This document shows, one piece after another, positions 1 through 10,100 of a stretch of DNA of 37,737 bases. Each line of letters starts with the position of its first letter. The first letter of the stretch is position 1. The notes under the pieces are model-generated. The model searched no databases. It had not been told where the DNA came from and saw only the letters and a program-made list of their open reading frames with translations. This DNA is from Ectocarpus siliculosus. Lineage: Eukaryota; Sar; Phaeophyceae; Ectocarpales; Ectocarpaceae. Where the stretch lies: the NCBI GenBank assembly GCA_000310025.1, contig FN649727.1, positions 2,935,075-2,972,811 on the forward strand, written 5' to 3'. The translations under genes were made by a program, and so were the position numbers.

Positions 1-706
1 CCCGCCCGTTTGGTGAAAGCTGGGTGGTGGGTGGTGCGGGGCAAGCGAAACGGCTACATACGATCTGTTCGGGGAGCGGAACATGATTTCGCGCCACAGC
101 GCGCGCTTTCCGGACTGAGGTGTGTCATTCGTGTACCTCACCATGGATGGCAGTGGTTGGTGAGTGTAACAAGCCATAGAGAACTAACTACCTAGCGGGA
201 GATGTACGTAAGCCGCAATTTGTCGGAAACGAAAGTGTTTCCGCCCTCCTCGGCGGTGCTGTCCCGTTCTTTCCCTTCTGCTTGACGACGATTCAGCGCA
301 AGTCGCGCCCTCATCCGGCCAACTCTCTCTGTCTCTGTCCGTTCATACAACACACGCCCCACTTTTTTTTTTCTTACATGCGTGACGGCAGCGATAGCTA
401 TTGAGTTGTAGTCAGCACTCAGGAATGTGAGAGTGTCGGACTGTTGTATCAATTCTCGCCTGTGACTCTCAAACACCAACGCGCTTCCCAGCGCCCACCC
501 TCACAACGCACACAAACCCGAAAAAGAGACTGCAAGGAAGCATGCACTTCTCTTCTTTTCCACGCACATTTGTCGTGCGTGGCACACATTTTGTTGTGCG
601 TGCGCACGTGTCGCGATTACACACAAAAAGTAGAGACGGCAAGTGTACACACGCAGCTGTCCATTCAGTGCAGTCCGTTTTACACGCTCGCGTCCTGCCG
701 TCTTGC
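1..706. other. Intronic sequence of the aminopeptidase P gene
   Basis: No exon-like segment matching the next expected part of aminopeptidase P is visible on the minus strand. There is a T-run at about 363-373 that would be an A-run on the gene strand. I see no other gene or RNA here. Confidence 0.5.
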
Positions 707-827
707 CTGCAGTTCCTGATCGTTCTTGAGCGCCTTGGCGAGAGCGATGGGCGACGCCTTCTCCAGCACCAGGGAGGCGGGGACGGCCTCTCTCACGGCC
801 AAGTTCAGAGAGCTTGGCATGAGCACC
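707..827 (-). CDS. Aminopeptidase P exon 6 with probable GC donor
   Basis: The first base completes the split Arg codon, giving IDRVLMPSSLNLAV, then VLEKASPIALAKALKNDQELQ, where the family continues with an E-G-M-R segment. The exon end matches CAG|GCAAGA, a consensus GC-AG donor. The next exon is not found in 1-706. Confidence 0.8.
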
Positions 828-3800
828 CTGCCCGTGCCATTGCTGTCACAGCTGCTGCCACCGCTGGCGCCATTGTTGCTGGGGTGTCCAGGAAAGGATA
901 GGGAGGGGGTCAGCAGCCGCGACGTTACATCGGTTTGTGTAGTGGAAACAACTCTGACGTTCCGCGGTATAGTGTCGCAACGCCATCCGCCGCTTACTAC
1001 CAGGTAAAAATGTGGGAGAGATTACCTCTCTCCCTCGCACAGGTGTGGTGGGGACACGCGTCGTTCACCCACCACCACGTGTAGGCACCTGAAACTGTCG
1101 TAGAAAAGGTCAACATATCGACGCTCCAGGGTGGGAATGAAACGAGAGGAGAATAGCTCGTGGGACTAGCAAATACTGCTAGAAGTCAGCACTGAAGGCA
1201 TGCCTTTCAAATGATTTCATGTTTTTCACGGGCGTGTCCCTCTTAGTAGTGGTTTGTGACGGACGTTCTTTACTGTCTGGCCGGGTCGATCATCTGGCGC
1301 TTTTCCTACTCTTTCCGTCTCTATGCCGTTTGAAACTCCGCACACAACAGCCCGGTCACTGAGGTCATCTCGTCGGTATCTTTCAAGCGTTTCAAGTCGA
1401 ATCTTGGGGTTCCGGTTGGGAAATCTTAGGTTTTCCGTCCTCATCTTGAAGGAAGTTAAATCTCTCCCTACTGCGCGCAGACACAAGTAATGACGTTTCC
1501 TCACTGCGATCAGTTAGCATCAGGCTTGTTCCTGTTTTGACTGAGCCAAACGACTCGTGTTCCACGTTGGCCGAGGAATGCTATTACCTACTTGGGCAAC
1601 CCTATTCTTGGGTCATTCTTCACCCCTGGTTTAAAAATACAAATAAAAGGAAGATTTAGTCAGTGGTTAACCATTTTATTATTAGATGCTCGTAGCGGCG
1701 GTTCGCGCGGTCGTGAGTGATATGACACTTGCGATCATCAACTTGTAGCCAATAACATCTCGTTCTTCTCCATCTCCTATCCGCATTCCGACCGGTTTTT
1801 CCTCCGCTGTCTGCCGCTCCTCCGTTGGGAGGCAAACATCAAAAGAGTCACCCATCGGAACGTGGATAGGCCAGGGAGGAGAGTGAGATTTCATTGGCTC
1901 CGAGTTCATCACCGCGCAGAACACGAAAAGAGCATGGGGTTCCAAACTCTTATCAATCAGGCTTGTTTCTGTTTGACTGACCCAAACGACTTGTTTCCCA
2001 CGTGTGCCGAGGAATGCCGCCGACGTGGGCAACCCTATCCCTTGGGTACTTTTTGTACCCCTACTCAGTGGCTAACTTAACTGCTCGTTACGGCGATCTG
2101 CGCGGTCGCGAGTGAAGTGAAGCTTAACCTTGCGCTGGTACACTTGCAGCCAATGAAATATCGTTCTTCTCCATGTCCTATCCGCATTCCGACGGGTTTT
2201 TCCTCCACTGTTGTTTGCGGAGGAAACCCCCGTCGGAATGCGCATGGGAGAGCGAGAAGAGTGAGATTCTATTGGCTGCAAGTTTATCAGCGCACAGACA
2301 CGTGTTGGGCATGACATTACTCACTAATGTGATCAATCAGGCTCGTTCCTGTTTCGACTGAGCCAAACGACTCGTGTTCCACGTTGGCCGAGGAATGCTA
2401 TTACCTACTTGGGCAATCCTATTCTTGGGTCATTCTTCACCCCTGGTTTAAAAATACAAATAAAAGGAAGATTTAGTCAGTGGCTAACCATTTTATTATT
2501 AGATGCTCGTAGCGGCGGTTCGCGCGGTCGTGAGTGATATGACACTTGCGATCATCAACTTGTAGCCAATAACATCTCGTTCTTCTCCATCTCCTATCCG
2601 CATTCCGACCGGTTTTTCCTCCGCTGTCTGCCGCTCCTCCGTTGGGAGGCAAACATCAAAAGAGTCACCCATCGGAACGTGGATAGGCCAGGGAGGAGAG
2701 TGAGATTTCATTGGCTCCAAGTTCATCACCGCGCAGAACACGAAAAGAGCATGGGGTTCCAAACTCTTATCAATCAGGCTTGTTTCTGTTTGACTGACCC
2801 AAACGACTTGTTTCCCACGTGTGCCGAGGAATGCCGCCGACGTGGGCAACCCTATCCCTTGGGTACTTTTTGTACCCCTACTCAGTGGCTAACTTAACTG
2901 CTCGTTACGGCGATCTGCGCGGTCGCGAGTGAAGTGAAGCTTAACCTTGCGCTGGTACACTTGCAGCCAATGAAATATCGTTCTTCTCCATGTCCTATCC
3001 GCATTCCGACGGGTTTTTCCTCCACTGTTGTTTGCGGAGGAAACCCCCGTCGGAATGCGCATGGGAGAGCGAGAAGAGTGAGATTCTATTGGCTGCAAGT
3101 TTATCAGCGCACAGACACGTGTTGGGCATGACATTACTCACTAATGTGATCAATCAGGCTCGTTCCTGTTTCGACTGAGCCAAACGACTTGTGTTCCACG
3201 TTGGCGGAGGAATGCTGTTACCTGCTTGTGCAAGCCTATCCTTGGGGTGATTCTTGTACCCCTTGTCAGCGGATAACATCACACGGAGGAATCTCATGCT
3301 CATTACGTGTCTGCGCGCTGTAGACTTGAAGCCAATAAAATCTATTTCTTCTCCCTGGTGTATCCGCATTCCGATGGGTATTGCCCCCGCTGTTTGCCGC
3401 TCCTCGGGTCGGTAGGCCAACAGCGGAAGAAAACCCCGTCGAAACGCGGACAGGAAGAGCAAAAGAAGAAGATGTTATTGGTTGCAAGTTTATCAGCGCA
3501 AGTGTCATATCACTCACGACCGCGAGAACCGCCGTAACGAGAAGTTGATAATAAATAGTAAGCCACTGTTGACTAAGGGTACAAAATCACCCCAAGGATA
3601 GGGTTGCCCAAGGAGGCATCATTCCTCCGCCAACTTGGACACAAGTCGTTTGGCTCAGCCCCAACAGTAGATACAAACTGGAACACGTTGCAGGTGGAGG
3701 GTGAGAAAGCCAGAAGCAGACGAGAGGGATGCGAAACACACACTGCTGCAAAAATTTTGTACGATATCCGGTGGGAAATGAAGCAAGAACAACCCTCGAA

Positions 3801-6800
3801 AAAGGGCGGGGGGTAATGTGGGCGTACCCTTCATAAAAGGGTAAATACAATCTCCTCAACGCCTGCATGTCGAGGATGATTTCCTCTTCTTCACGCTCAC
3901 CTCGTGAGGATGCTCTGAATTATTTTGTTGTTTGAAACTCTATTTTGATTCCTTGCGGTCTCTCTTGTTGCTATGTACTATCTCGCCACGAGCTGAGGGA
4001 TGCACCTGTCGATCGGCAGCAGTGGTGCTGGTGCGGTGCCGGCAGCTGCGGGCGAAGGCTTCGGCTTCAGCGTTCGGAGTTCGGCCAGGAGAGCGTCGTA
4101 CGGCTTGATGGTAACGCCGGCCTCCATCAGATGCTGCAAAACGTCGGGGGAGTTGAACGCAAGGAAGCCAACTTATGTTGAAATTTCCGTACAAGGTAGT
4201 TTCGTCGACCCCTCCGGAGAATCATAATCCTTGCGACGGAGAGCAAACTTAAAACGCTCTCCGAAACGGGTTCATGGTCATGCGAGGAGTGAGAATTGCT
4301 CATGGCTGTTGTTGCCACACGAAGGAAAAAATTCGCTTTGAGGAGGAGTGCAGGGGGTCCGGCATCCTGCAGGGACACACAGAAGCATCGTCTGATCCCT
4401 CACCTGCTCCACCCCCTCCCCGAGCTTGACCGTGTCGATGAAAAGGAACGCGTCTTCTTGCGTCAGCAACGAGGCCGCGAAGGCCACCGGGTTGTACAAG
4501 ATGTCGCTACCTCTGATGTTGAACAGCCACGCCACCTGTAGGTCGCACAAGGCGTTGCCTTCAGATGAGCTTCTTCACGGGCGTCAGACGCACACGCGAG
4601 CGAATTCAGCCGGGAAACCGATGCAGTACACGCTCGCGGAGAGACGAGCCGTTCAAAAAAACAACAACCGAGATTTCATGTTTTGAAGAAATAACCAACC
4701 CCCGACAGACAACGATCACCTCGCAAGAACCTATAGGTAGACAACGTGGTCGGTGTAACGTCCTTGTGCAAGGCCAGTGCCGAGTGCTGCTTACATCGTC
4801 ACAAGGCGTCGCGAACACAGCGAGCCACGTTTCGATTTCCTTGTCGGGATAAAAACAAACAAACAAAAGCTCTTGCTACACCTGAAAATGAGTAACGATT
4901 TCTGGCTGTAGGCTGCCTTCCTTTCACGTTTCGTCAGAATCCAATCGGTGGCTATTCAATCCAAACTGCTAGTCGTTCGTACCTCATCCATTGCCATGAC
5001 CGCTCTAGGAACCAGGCCCTCTCCCTCAAGACGAGCTCCAATCACACACATGCTCTTTACTGCAAGCAAAAGTCGTTGGCCGTGTACGTACCTCATCCAT
5101 TGCCATAACCACGAGGGACGAGGCCCTCTCCTTAACGACAAGCTTCCGCACCGCGGCGATCTTTTCCGGGACGCCGACACCGGCGAACTTTAGAGGGTGT
5201 ACTCGCACGGGTCGCCGAGGGACGGGAGGCTGGTCGGTCCATATCTCATCCACCAGGTTTCTGCCATTTCGAATTGTTTGTTTTTTGGCGGAGTATGTCC
5301 TTCGGTTGGATGAGCGTGTGTGTGCGTGGGATGAGAGAGTCGAAATTACGCCACGTGCCAGCGGAGGAAAGTACACAAGTGGGTGTCGGGGCATAGGAAC
5401 AAGGACGTTGTGATCTCCTCCCCGTGCTTGTACCCACTAAGGCAAGGCTGCGCCCTCTCTCCACCCCCCAGTCTCTCTCTCGCTATCGTTGCGTCTCGTA
5501 CCCACTGATCGGCACCAGACACCCTCCGCTCGCCGCAAGCTTCGAGGTCAGAGTCCTCGCCGTCCCCGCCGACAGCAACCACGGATCGACTCCAACTCGA
5601 AAGCCGCCCACCCCCACCCCGCCCTTCTCGCCCCCGGCACCGTCTGCAGCAGCAGGAGCGACGGCAACAGAAACGGCAGTAGCCTCGCTTCCCGGCACCG
5701 CAGGATCTTCCTCCTTCTCTTTCTCCTCCGCCGCAGCGGTGGTGGTAGCGGCGGCGGCGGACACCCGGGCATCGCGAACAGTGGCAGCCTCCTGCTCCAA
5801 CCACTGCTCCAAGGTGGGAACGTCTTTCTCGCCGAGGCGCATGAGCATCCAGTCTGCGCTCAGCTGTTGGCTCGCCTTATTTTCCGTCGCAAGAAGATGA
5901 GCCGAAATAATACGTACCGGGCGTGGGTTAGGTGTTCAAAAGGAAAGCAAACAACACTTTTTCGTGGTAAACAAATAGCGGCCAACGATTACGAATACCT
6001 ACACCAGAGACGGAGCGAGATCTTTCTGAGCAAAGGACTGAAAGGTTTGCTAAAGACGGGCGTATCTGTCTGTGCGAAAAAACTCCGCGCTGAAAGACAC
6101 ACCGAACATGTTTGTCACAAGAACTTATACAGTATACGGGTGCATGTGTTCGACAAAGAAAACGATAATTGGCGACAAGATGGTACCCCACCATTCGTTC
6201 CGATACTTCACATGCTATAGCATACACTCGGTCAATCTCGGGTGCTTCCTGGAGATCACGCCGGCAAGGGAGAGTGGGGGTGATATTCTCCGTCACACCT
6301 CAAGATTTCGCCTTGTCCTTGTTGTATCTATCACGTAAACGCATACTGTACCATGATCTTTGTCGCTGCAGATCACCACATGGACATGTCGAAATCAATA
6401 GAGGCAACCCTTTCACCATGATCCCGCTCCAAGTACTATGGACACACTGCTATTGTTCGTGTGCTTCTGTATATGCATATCCGCTGCAGAGTTCATTCAG
6501 CCATGCGCAGGTGGCAGGTAAGAAAACCCACACCCATCCCCTATGCTACTGCTGTTAGTGCATACCTGCAAGAAGTACCGACCATCAGTCCACATGAGCG
6601 CCTTCGTGTGTGTTACGAGCGCTGTTCCCGCAGAGCCCGTGAACCCCGTGAGCCACTCCCTCCGCTTGTCGTGGTCGGCGACGTACTCACTCTGGTGAGC
6701 ATCCTGCGTCTCTACAAGATAGGCCGAGACTCCCCGCGCCTGCATTGCCGCGCGCAGGAGGCTGAGCTTCTCCTGCTTTCCATCATTGGCGGCAGATGAG

Positions 6801-6871
6801 GCAACAGTAACGCCATACCCACCGTTCGAGGGGGTAGCGATACGCGCCTTCTTTGGCACCGAGGAGGACAT
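707..6871 (-). CDS. Xaa-Pro aminopeptidase (aminopeptidase P, M24B-like), 5' part, six exons; continues off the left edge
   Basis: Aminopeptidase P removes an N-terminal residue that precedes proline and is usually cytosolic; no signal peptide is visible here. In translation order the exons are 6566-6871, 5502-5863, 5092-5260, 4404-4535, 4006-4133 and 707-827, and all reading phases join. Family motifs appear in order: DAHQSEYVADHDKRREWL, GFTGSAGTALVT, MWTDGRYFLQ, VGVDPWLLSAGTARTL, GNLVDEIWTDQPPVP, MDEVAWLFNIRGSDILYNPV, then VLMPSSLNLAV and SPIALAKALKND. These are the two non-catalytic creatinase-like domains of the three-domain eukaryotic form. The pita-bread domain with the Asp/His/Glu metal ligands would follow and is not in the window. 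The start is the ATG at 6871-6869. An in-frame TTG lies 18 nt upstream, but there is no upstream ATG. Unusual points are a low-complexity insertion in exon 2, a GC donor after exon 6 and a large repeat in intron 5. Confidence 0.9.
1518..3151 (+). repeat. 817-bp tandem duplication (two nearly identical copies plus a third partial start)
   Basis: Copy 1 is about 1518-2334 and copy 2 about 2335-3151, offset by exactly 817 bp. Only a few differences are visible, for example ctccgagttc versus ctccaagttc and gtggttaacc versus gtggctaacc. A third partial start follows from 3152 and diverges into the right hairpin. The high identity implies recent duplication or gene conversion. Confidence 0.9.
1530..3662. 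repeat. 2.1-kb foldback (inverted-repeat) element inside intron 5 of the aminopeptidase gene
   Basis: The left end (about 1532-1775) and the right end (about 3480-3662, reverse complement) share a long terminal inverted repeat. Shared tracts include TGAGCCAAACGACT, GAGGAATG, the GGGCAACCCTAT tract and GTGAGTGATATGACACTTGC. Inside are five hairpin units, each with an arm like CCTATCCGCATTCCGA and its inverted partner, at about 1755-1900, 2150-2275, 2572-2717, 2967-3092 and 3327-3482. No transposase-like reading frame is visible, so it looks non-autonomous. The small open frames in it repeat with the element and are not genes. Confidence 0.8.
4006..4133 (-). CDS. Aminopeptidase P exon 5
   Basis: It follows a ttttgcag acceptor and encodes HLMEAGVTIKPYDALLAELR and a Pro/Ala-rich loop ending LLPID. 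It stops after AG of a split Arg codon before gtgcat. Confidence 0.85.
4404..4535 (-). CDS. Aminopeptidase P exon 4
   Basis: It follows a ctacag acceptor and encodes VAWLFNIRGSDILYNPVAF then FLFIDTVKLGEGVEQ, the domain-2 signature. The donor is gtgagg, phase 0. Confidence 0.92.
4983..5033 (-). pseudogene. Partial duplicate of aminopeptidase exon 3 3' end with its own donor
   Basis: On the minus strand this piece ends in GCAATGGATGAG followed by gtacga, like the real exon end 109 bp upstream. It carries the same flanking gagagggcct tract and would read VPRAVMAMDE where the real exon reads SSLVVMAMDE. It has no clear own acceptor, so I treat it as a duplicated exon fragment or alternative donor. 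Confidence 0.6.
5092..5260 (-). CDS. Aminopeptidase P exon 3
   Basis: The split codon GG|A gives ISGNLVDEIWTDQPPVP, matching the family. The exon ends VVMAMDE before a gtacgt donor. The last ~50 nt plus the donor are copied 109 bp further downstream inside the intron. Confidence 0.9.
5502..5863 (-). CDS. Aminopeptidase P exon 2 with low-complexity insertion
   Basis: It starts LSADWMLMRLGEKDVPTLEQ, the usual strand following FLQ, and ends LAASGGCLVPIS before a gtacga donor, phase 2. Between LEQWLEQ and VGVDPWLLS sits an Ala/Glu/Gly-rich stretch of about 65 residues where related enzymes have a linker of roughly 10. Confidence 0.88.
6566..6871 (-). CDS. Aminopeptidase P exon 1 (start codon)
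   Basis: It encodes MSSSVPKKARIATP, a short Ser/Ala-rich lead, then the first creatinase-like domain with DAHQSEYVADHD, FTGSAGTA and MWTDGRYFLQ. It ends in CAG before a gtatgc donor, phase 0. Confidence 0.9.
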
Positions 6872-7080
6872 GGCCCGTCTTCCCTGCAATGCCTGCAGTT
6901 GATCCTGGGAGCTGCAGAGCTACAATAGCTGTAGACTGAGAGAGCTATGGCCAAGATGTGTAGGTACCCTGGAATCCTAGTATCGAACCCCCTCGTGTAA
7001 CTCTCCGCACCCGCAGACCCCGCACACGCAGCCAGGTACCGGGGTGCACCGCTCCGCGCCTTGCTGCTGCTGTGCGTGCC
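6872..7080. promoter_or_regulatory. Divergent (head-to-head) intergenic region
   Basis: Only 209 bp separate the start codons of the minus-strand aminopeptidase and the plus-strand coiled-coil gene, so both 5' UTRs and core promoters must lie here or overlap the first exons. No TATA box is evident. The region has a small inverted motif, agctacaatagct. Shared regulation is inference. Confidence 0.5.
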
Positions 7081-7188
7081 ATGAGTCTGAAAGATGCAGT
7101 CTCAGCTCTTCGCTCGCTCAAGGCGGAGCTCGAGGCCTGCCGTTCTTCGAAAGCGGAACTAGAGGTTGCCTACCGTGGAGTCCTCAAT
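7081..7188 (+). CDS. Coiled-coil gene exon 1 (start codon)
   Basis: It encodes 36 residues starting MSLKDAVSALRSLKAELEA, already heptad-like, and ends AAT before gtgaga, phase 0. Confidence 0.7.
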
Positions 7189-10100
7189 GTGAGAGTCATT
7201 CAATTTTTCGTCGCCGCCGTGCGGGATCGTCTCTGTGACTTACTACCCCTGCTGTAGTCTGTCTACTCTACTGCCGTTGTGCTGCTGCGCCTTGTGTACT
7301 TTGATCTGCTGCTTCTCGTCTAGACTATGCAGTATGCTTGTGTAGATCTACAGTACCGCTCTACTGCTGTAGCTGTCGGAGGAAAATATGAAGCTAACGG
7401 ACGAGAGTTAGTTGCGTGAAACTTTATGTTGGTTCAGAAAGAAGGAAATCTCTGTCCGCTACTGCTGTAATGCATGTAGCCTGTACCCTGCGCCACCCTT
7501 GGCAGCGCTGCCGATATTGCCAAATACCAGGTGCAGCCGTGGGCCCTCTGCGAGAGATCTATCGAGGAGTGTTGTCTGACAGGCCGACTTCACTATTATA
7601 GCCCTATAGCAGGCACCCGCCCTATTCAAAATACTCGGAGGACGAGACAACTTGATTACCTCATCTTGTTCCAACCGATTTCACCCGCCCTATTCCGGCC
7701 TCCCGCCCAATCTAACCCGCCCAGCGTAGAAGGCCCGCGACTATAGCTCTCTGCTGCTGTAGATGCCCTCGTGGGCCCTCTGTTTGGCGGTAAATTATGT
7801 GCGAGGTTGATTCGCCTACCGTCAAATTATTGCACCTACCGGCCACCCCCTTTTACCAGGCGCGTGACTGCTGTACCGCTGTGTACCCGATACTGCCGTT
7901 TTCCCGTACCCGTGGGGCAACAGGCTGAAGGGAGACTTGAACCATTGCACCACAGCGTGCCTGGCAGCACGACGTACCCGAAATGCGACAAGACAATTTT
8001 GCGCGTGCAATCAAGATCATCTTAGTTATATTATTGTGATGGTTTCAGAGCTGTGCAACTTGGCTGGTTCGCGTTGGACAGGCGTACAATGTTCCGTGGC
8101 ACGCCCTTCCATTGCTCTCCGTCTGTCCTTCTTTTCTTCGCCATCCCATCTTTCACCGCAACATGTGCAACTTCCCCCCCCTAAAGCTGAACGGAGTAAT
8201 AATTGAACGGCTCTCTCGCACCCATCCATCGATGAGAGGTTATTCCGTGTTAGTGCCGGAAAGTGGATCCGACTCTGAAATCTACCTTGTCGTGGAGCCT
8301 GTGGCGTACTCTGAAGAGGCCTGGCCATTCTCGATAGGTGGCACGTGTCTATCATCAAGGTAGAATCTGTAGCATACCGCATCAAGATGGGCAGTGAAGC
8401 GAACGCCAACCGCCGTCCGCCCTCCGCTGACCCCCCCTGACCACTATGGTTGACACGAATATAGGAGCTCCGGCTCGCCAAGGAACCTAAGCAAAAAGAA
8501 GGACAGGACCCCTCTAGGAGCGTCGGCAACAACAATGACGACGACGCGCCCAGGCGGGGGGATGAATCTGGGACCGCCGAGGTAGAGAGGGAGGAGTGGA
8601 GAGAGACCCTGGAAGAGGAAGCGCGGTGTTTGCGGGAAGAGCTAGCTGCGGTGAAGGCTCGCGCAGAGGTGTGATTACATGCTGATATTTCCCGTCTGTT
8701 TTGGGTATAGATAAGTGGGTGGGTCGGGATCGAGGGCATCTTCGCCACAATTTCAACCGCCAAGAGACAAACATCCACGCAAAGTTACTCGGTGGGATAC
8801 GTACAACAAATACTGCTCAATTGCCGTGGTACACAGCAGTCTAAAGGTTTTGTCCCATCTTCGTTGCTAAATCAGTTATCTCCCATTCCCACCCCGCCAC
8901 TCGTCTACGAGTAAAGGGCAAACTCAGGCTGTTCCTCCACCCACGCTGGCCCCGGCTTCCATCCTCGTTTCTTTTCCTCCGGACAAGATGAACCGCTCCT
9001 GCCTATACATGTATCCGCACCTGAGCACGATATCTTTTGAACCAGCAGGAGACGGTGGTATCTATCAATCAAGAATTAGAGGAAGCCGTGTGTGCCAGGG
9101 AGAGCGCCAGCAGTGCTGCGACAGCGGCGCAAGGGGAGCTGGTTGAGGAAAAAGCTAGGGCAGAAGCTGCCGAGAGGCAACTCAAGGGGTATGTACAGCC
9201 CACGAGAGGCGGGCACCCGTACATGGCCTATCGCGTTTGGTGGTTCAGGTTCCTGACCTCTGGTCCTCGGTAGTGGGCACACGCGGGACAGCCTTTTCCA
9301 CGGCACCAGCCTGTCCCCCTGTATACCATTAGGTTTCCTATTCCGTAACCTTTGCTGCCCCCCCTCTGCACGTTCTCTGGTCGATTGTCCCGCGGTCCCT
9401 CCTGCACTCACCGTCAGGGCTACCGAAGAAGCTGCTCAGCTGCGCACACGTCTAAATGACACAACCGTCGAGCTAGAGAGTGCAAGAAACGCGCTAGAAA
9501 CTGACGGGACAAACAGAGGCGGGGAGAGTACGAACAATGGCGATGACGATGAGGACGCGGCGGACCTGGAGAGCGAGGCGAGCTATTTCAAAGATCACAC
9601 ATGTTTGTCGGCAGTCCCGTGAAGATGGGTGTTTGCTCGCCCTGGTCGTATGTCCCTGTTTTGTATGGGTGGGCGCCATCATGTTCTTATCCACCGAGCG
9701 TATTCGTATCCACCGAGCGCATTCGTATGTCTACAGCAGCGTTCCCTCGACTCATGTTGTTTCAACTGAGGAAAGTGCGCTATGCCGGTCATGTTTCGTC
9801 GCCATCGTATGGATGCCTCGACTTCGCCGCGAGTCACTGCGACGAGAGTTGACAGAGGTGGCTGAGTGGAACGTTGCTCAAAGCTTGCAAACACCCACTA
9901 AACCTTTGCGTTACTTGCCCGCCCGTCTCGCTCTCCGCTGGCGACCAAACACCGCCCGGGACGCATGCGCAGTTGAAGTCAATTCGTGACACCATCACCG
10001 CACAACCGCCGAGTTCCCCTGCGCGAACCGAAGGCCAGGAGGCAGTCAGGCCAGTGGCATCGGAAGATGCCGTAGCATCCGCTCTCGAGAAAGTCAACCA

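Noticed and set aside
1682-3178. Repeated small open frames (116, 81, 72 and 65 codons) on both strands
   Set aside because: They recur only because the 817-bp unit is duplicated. They overlap each other on opposite strands within hairpin arms and match no transposase motif.
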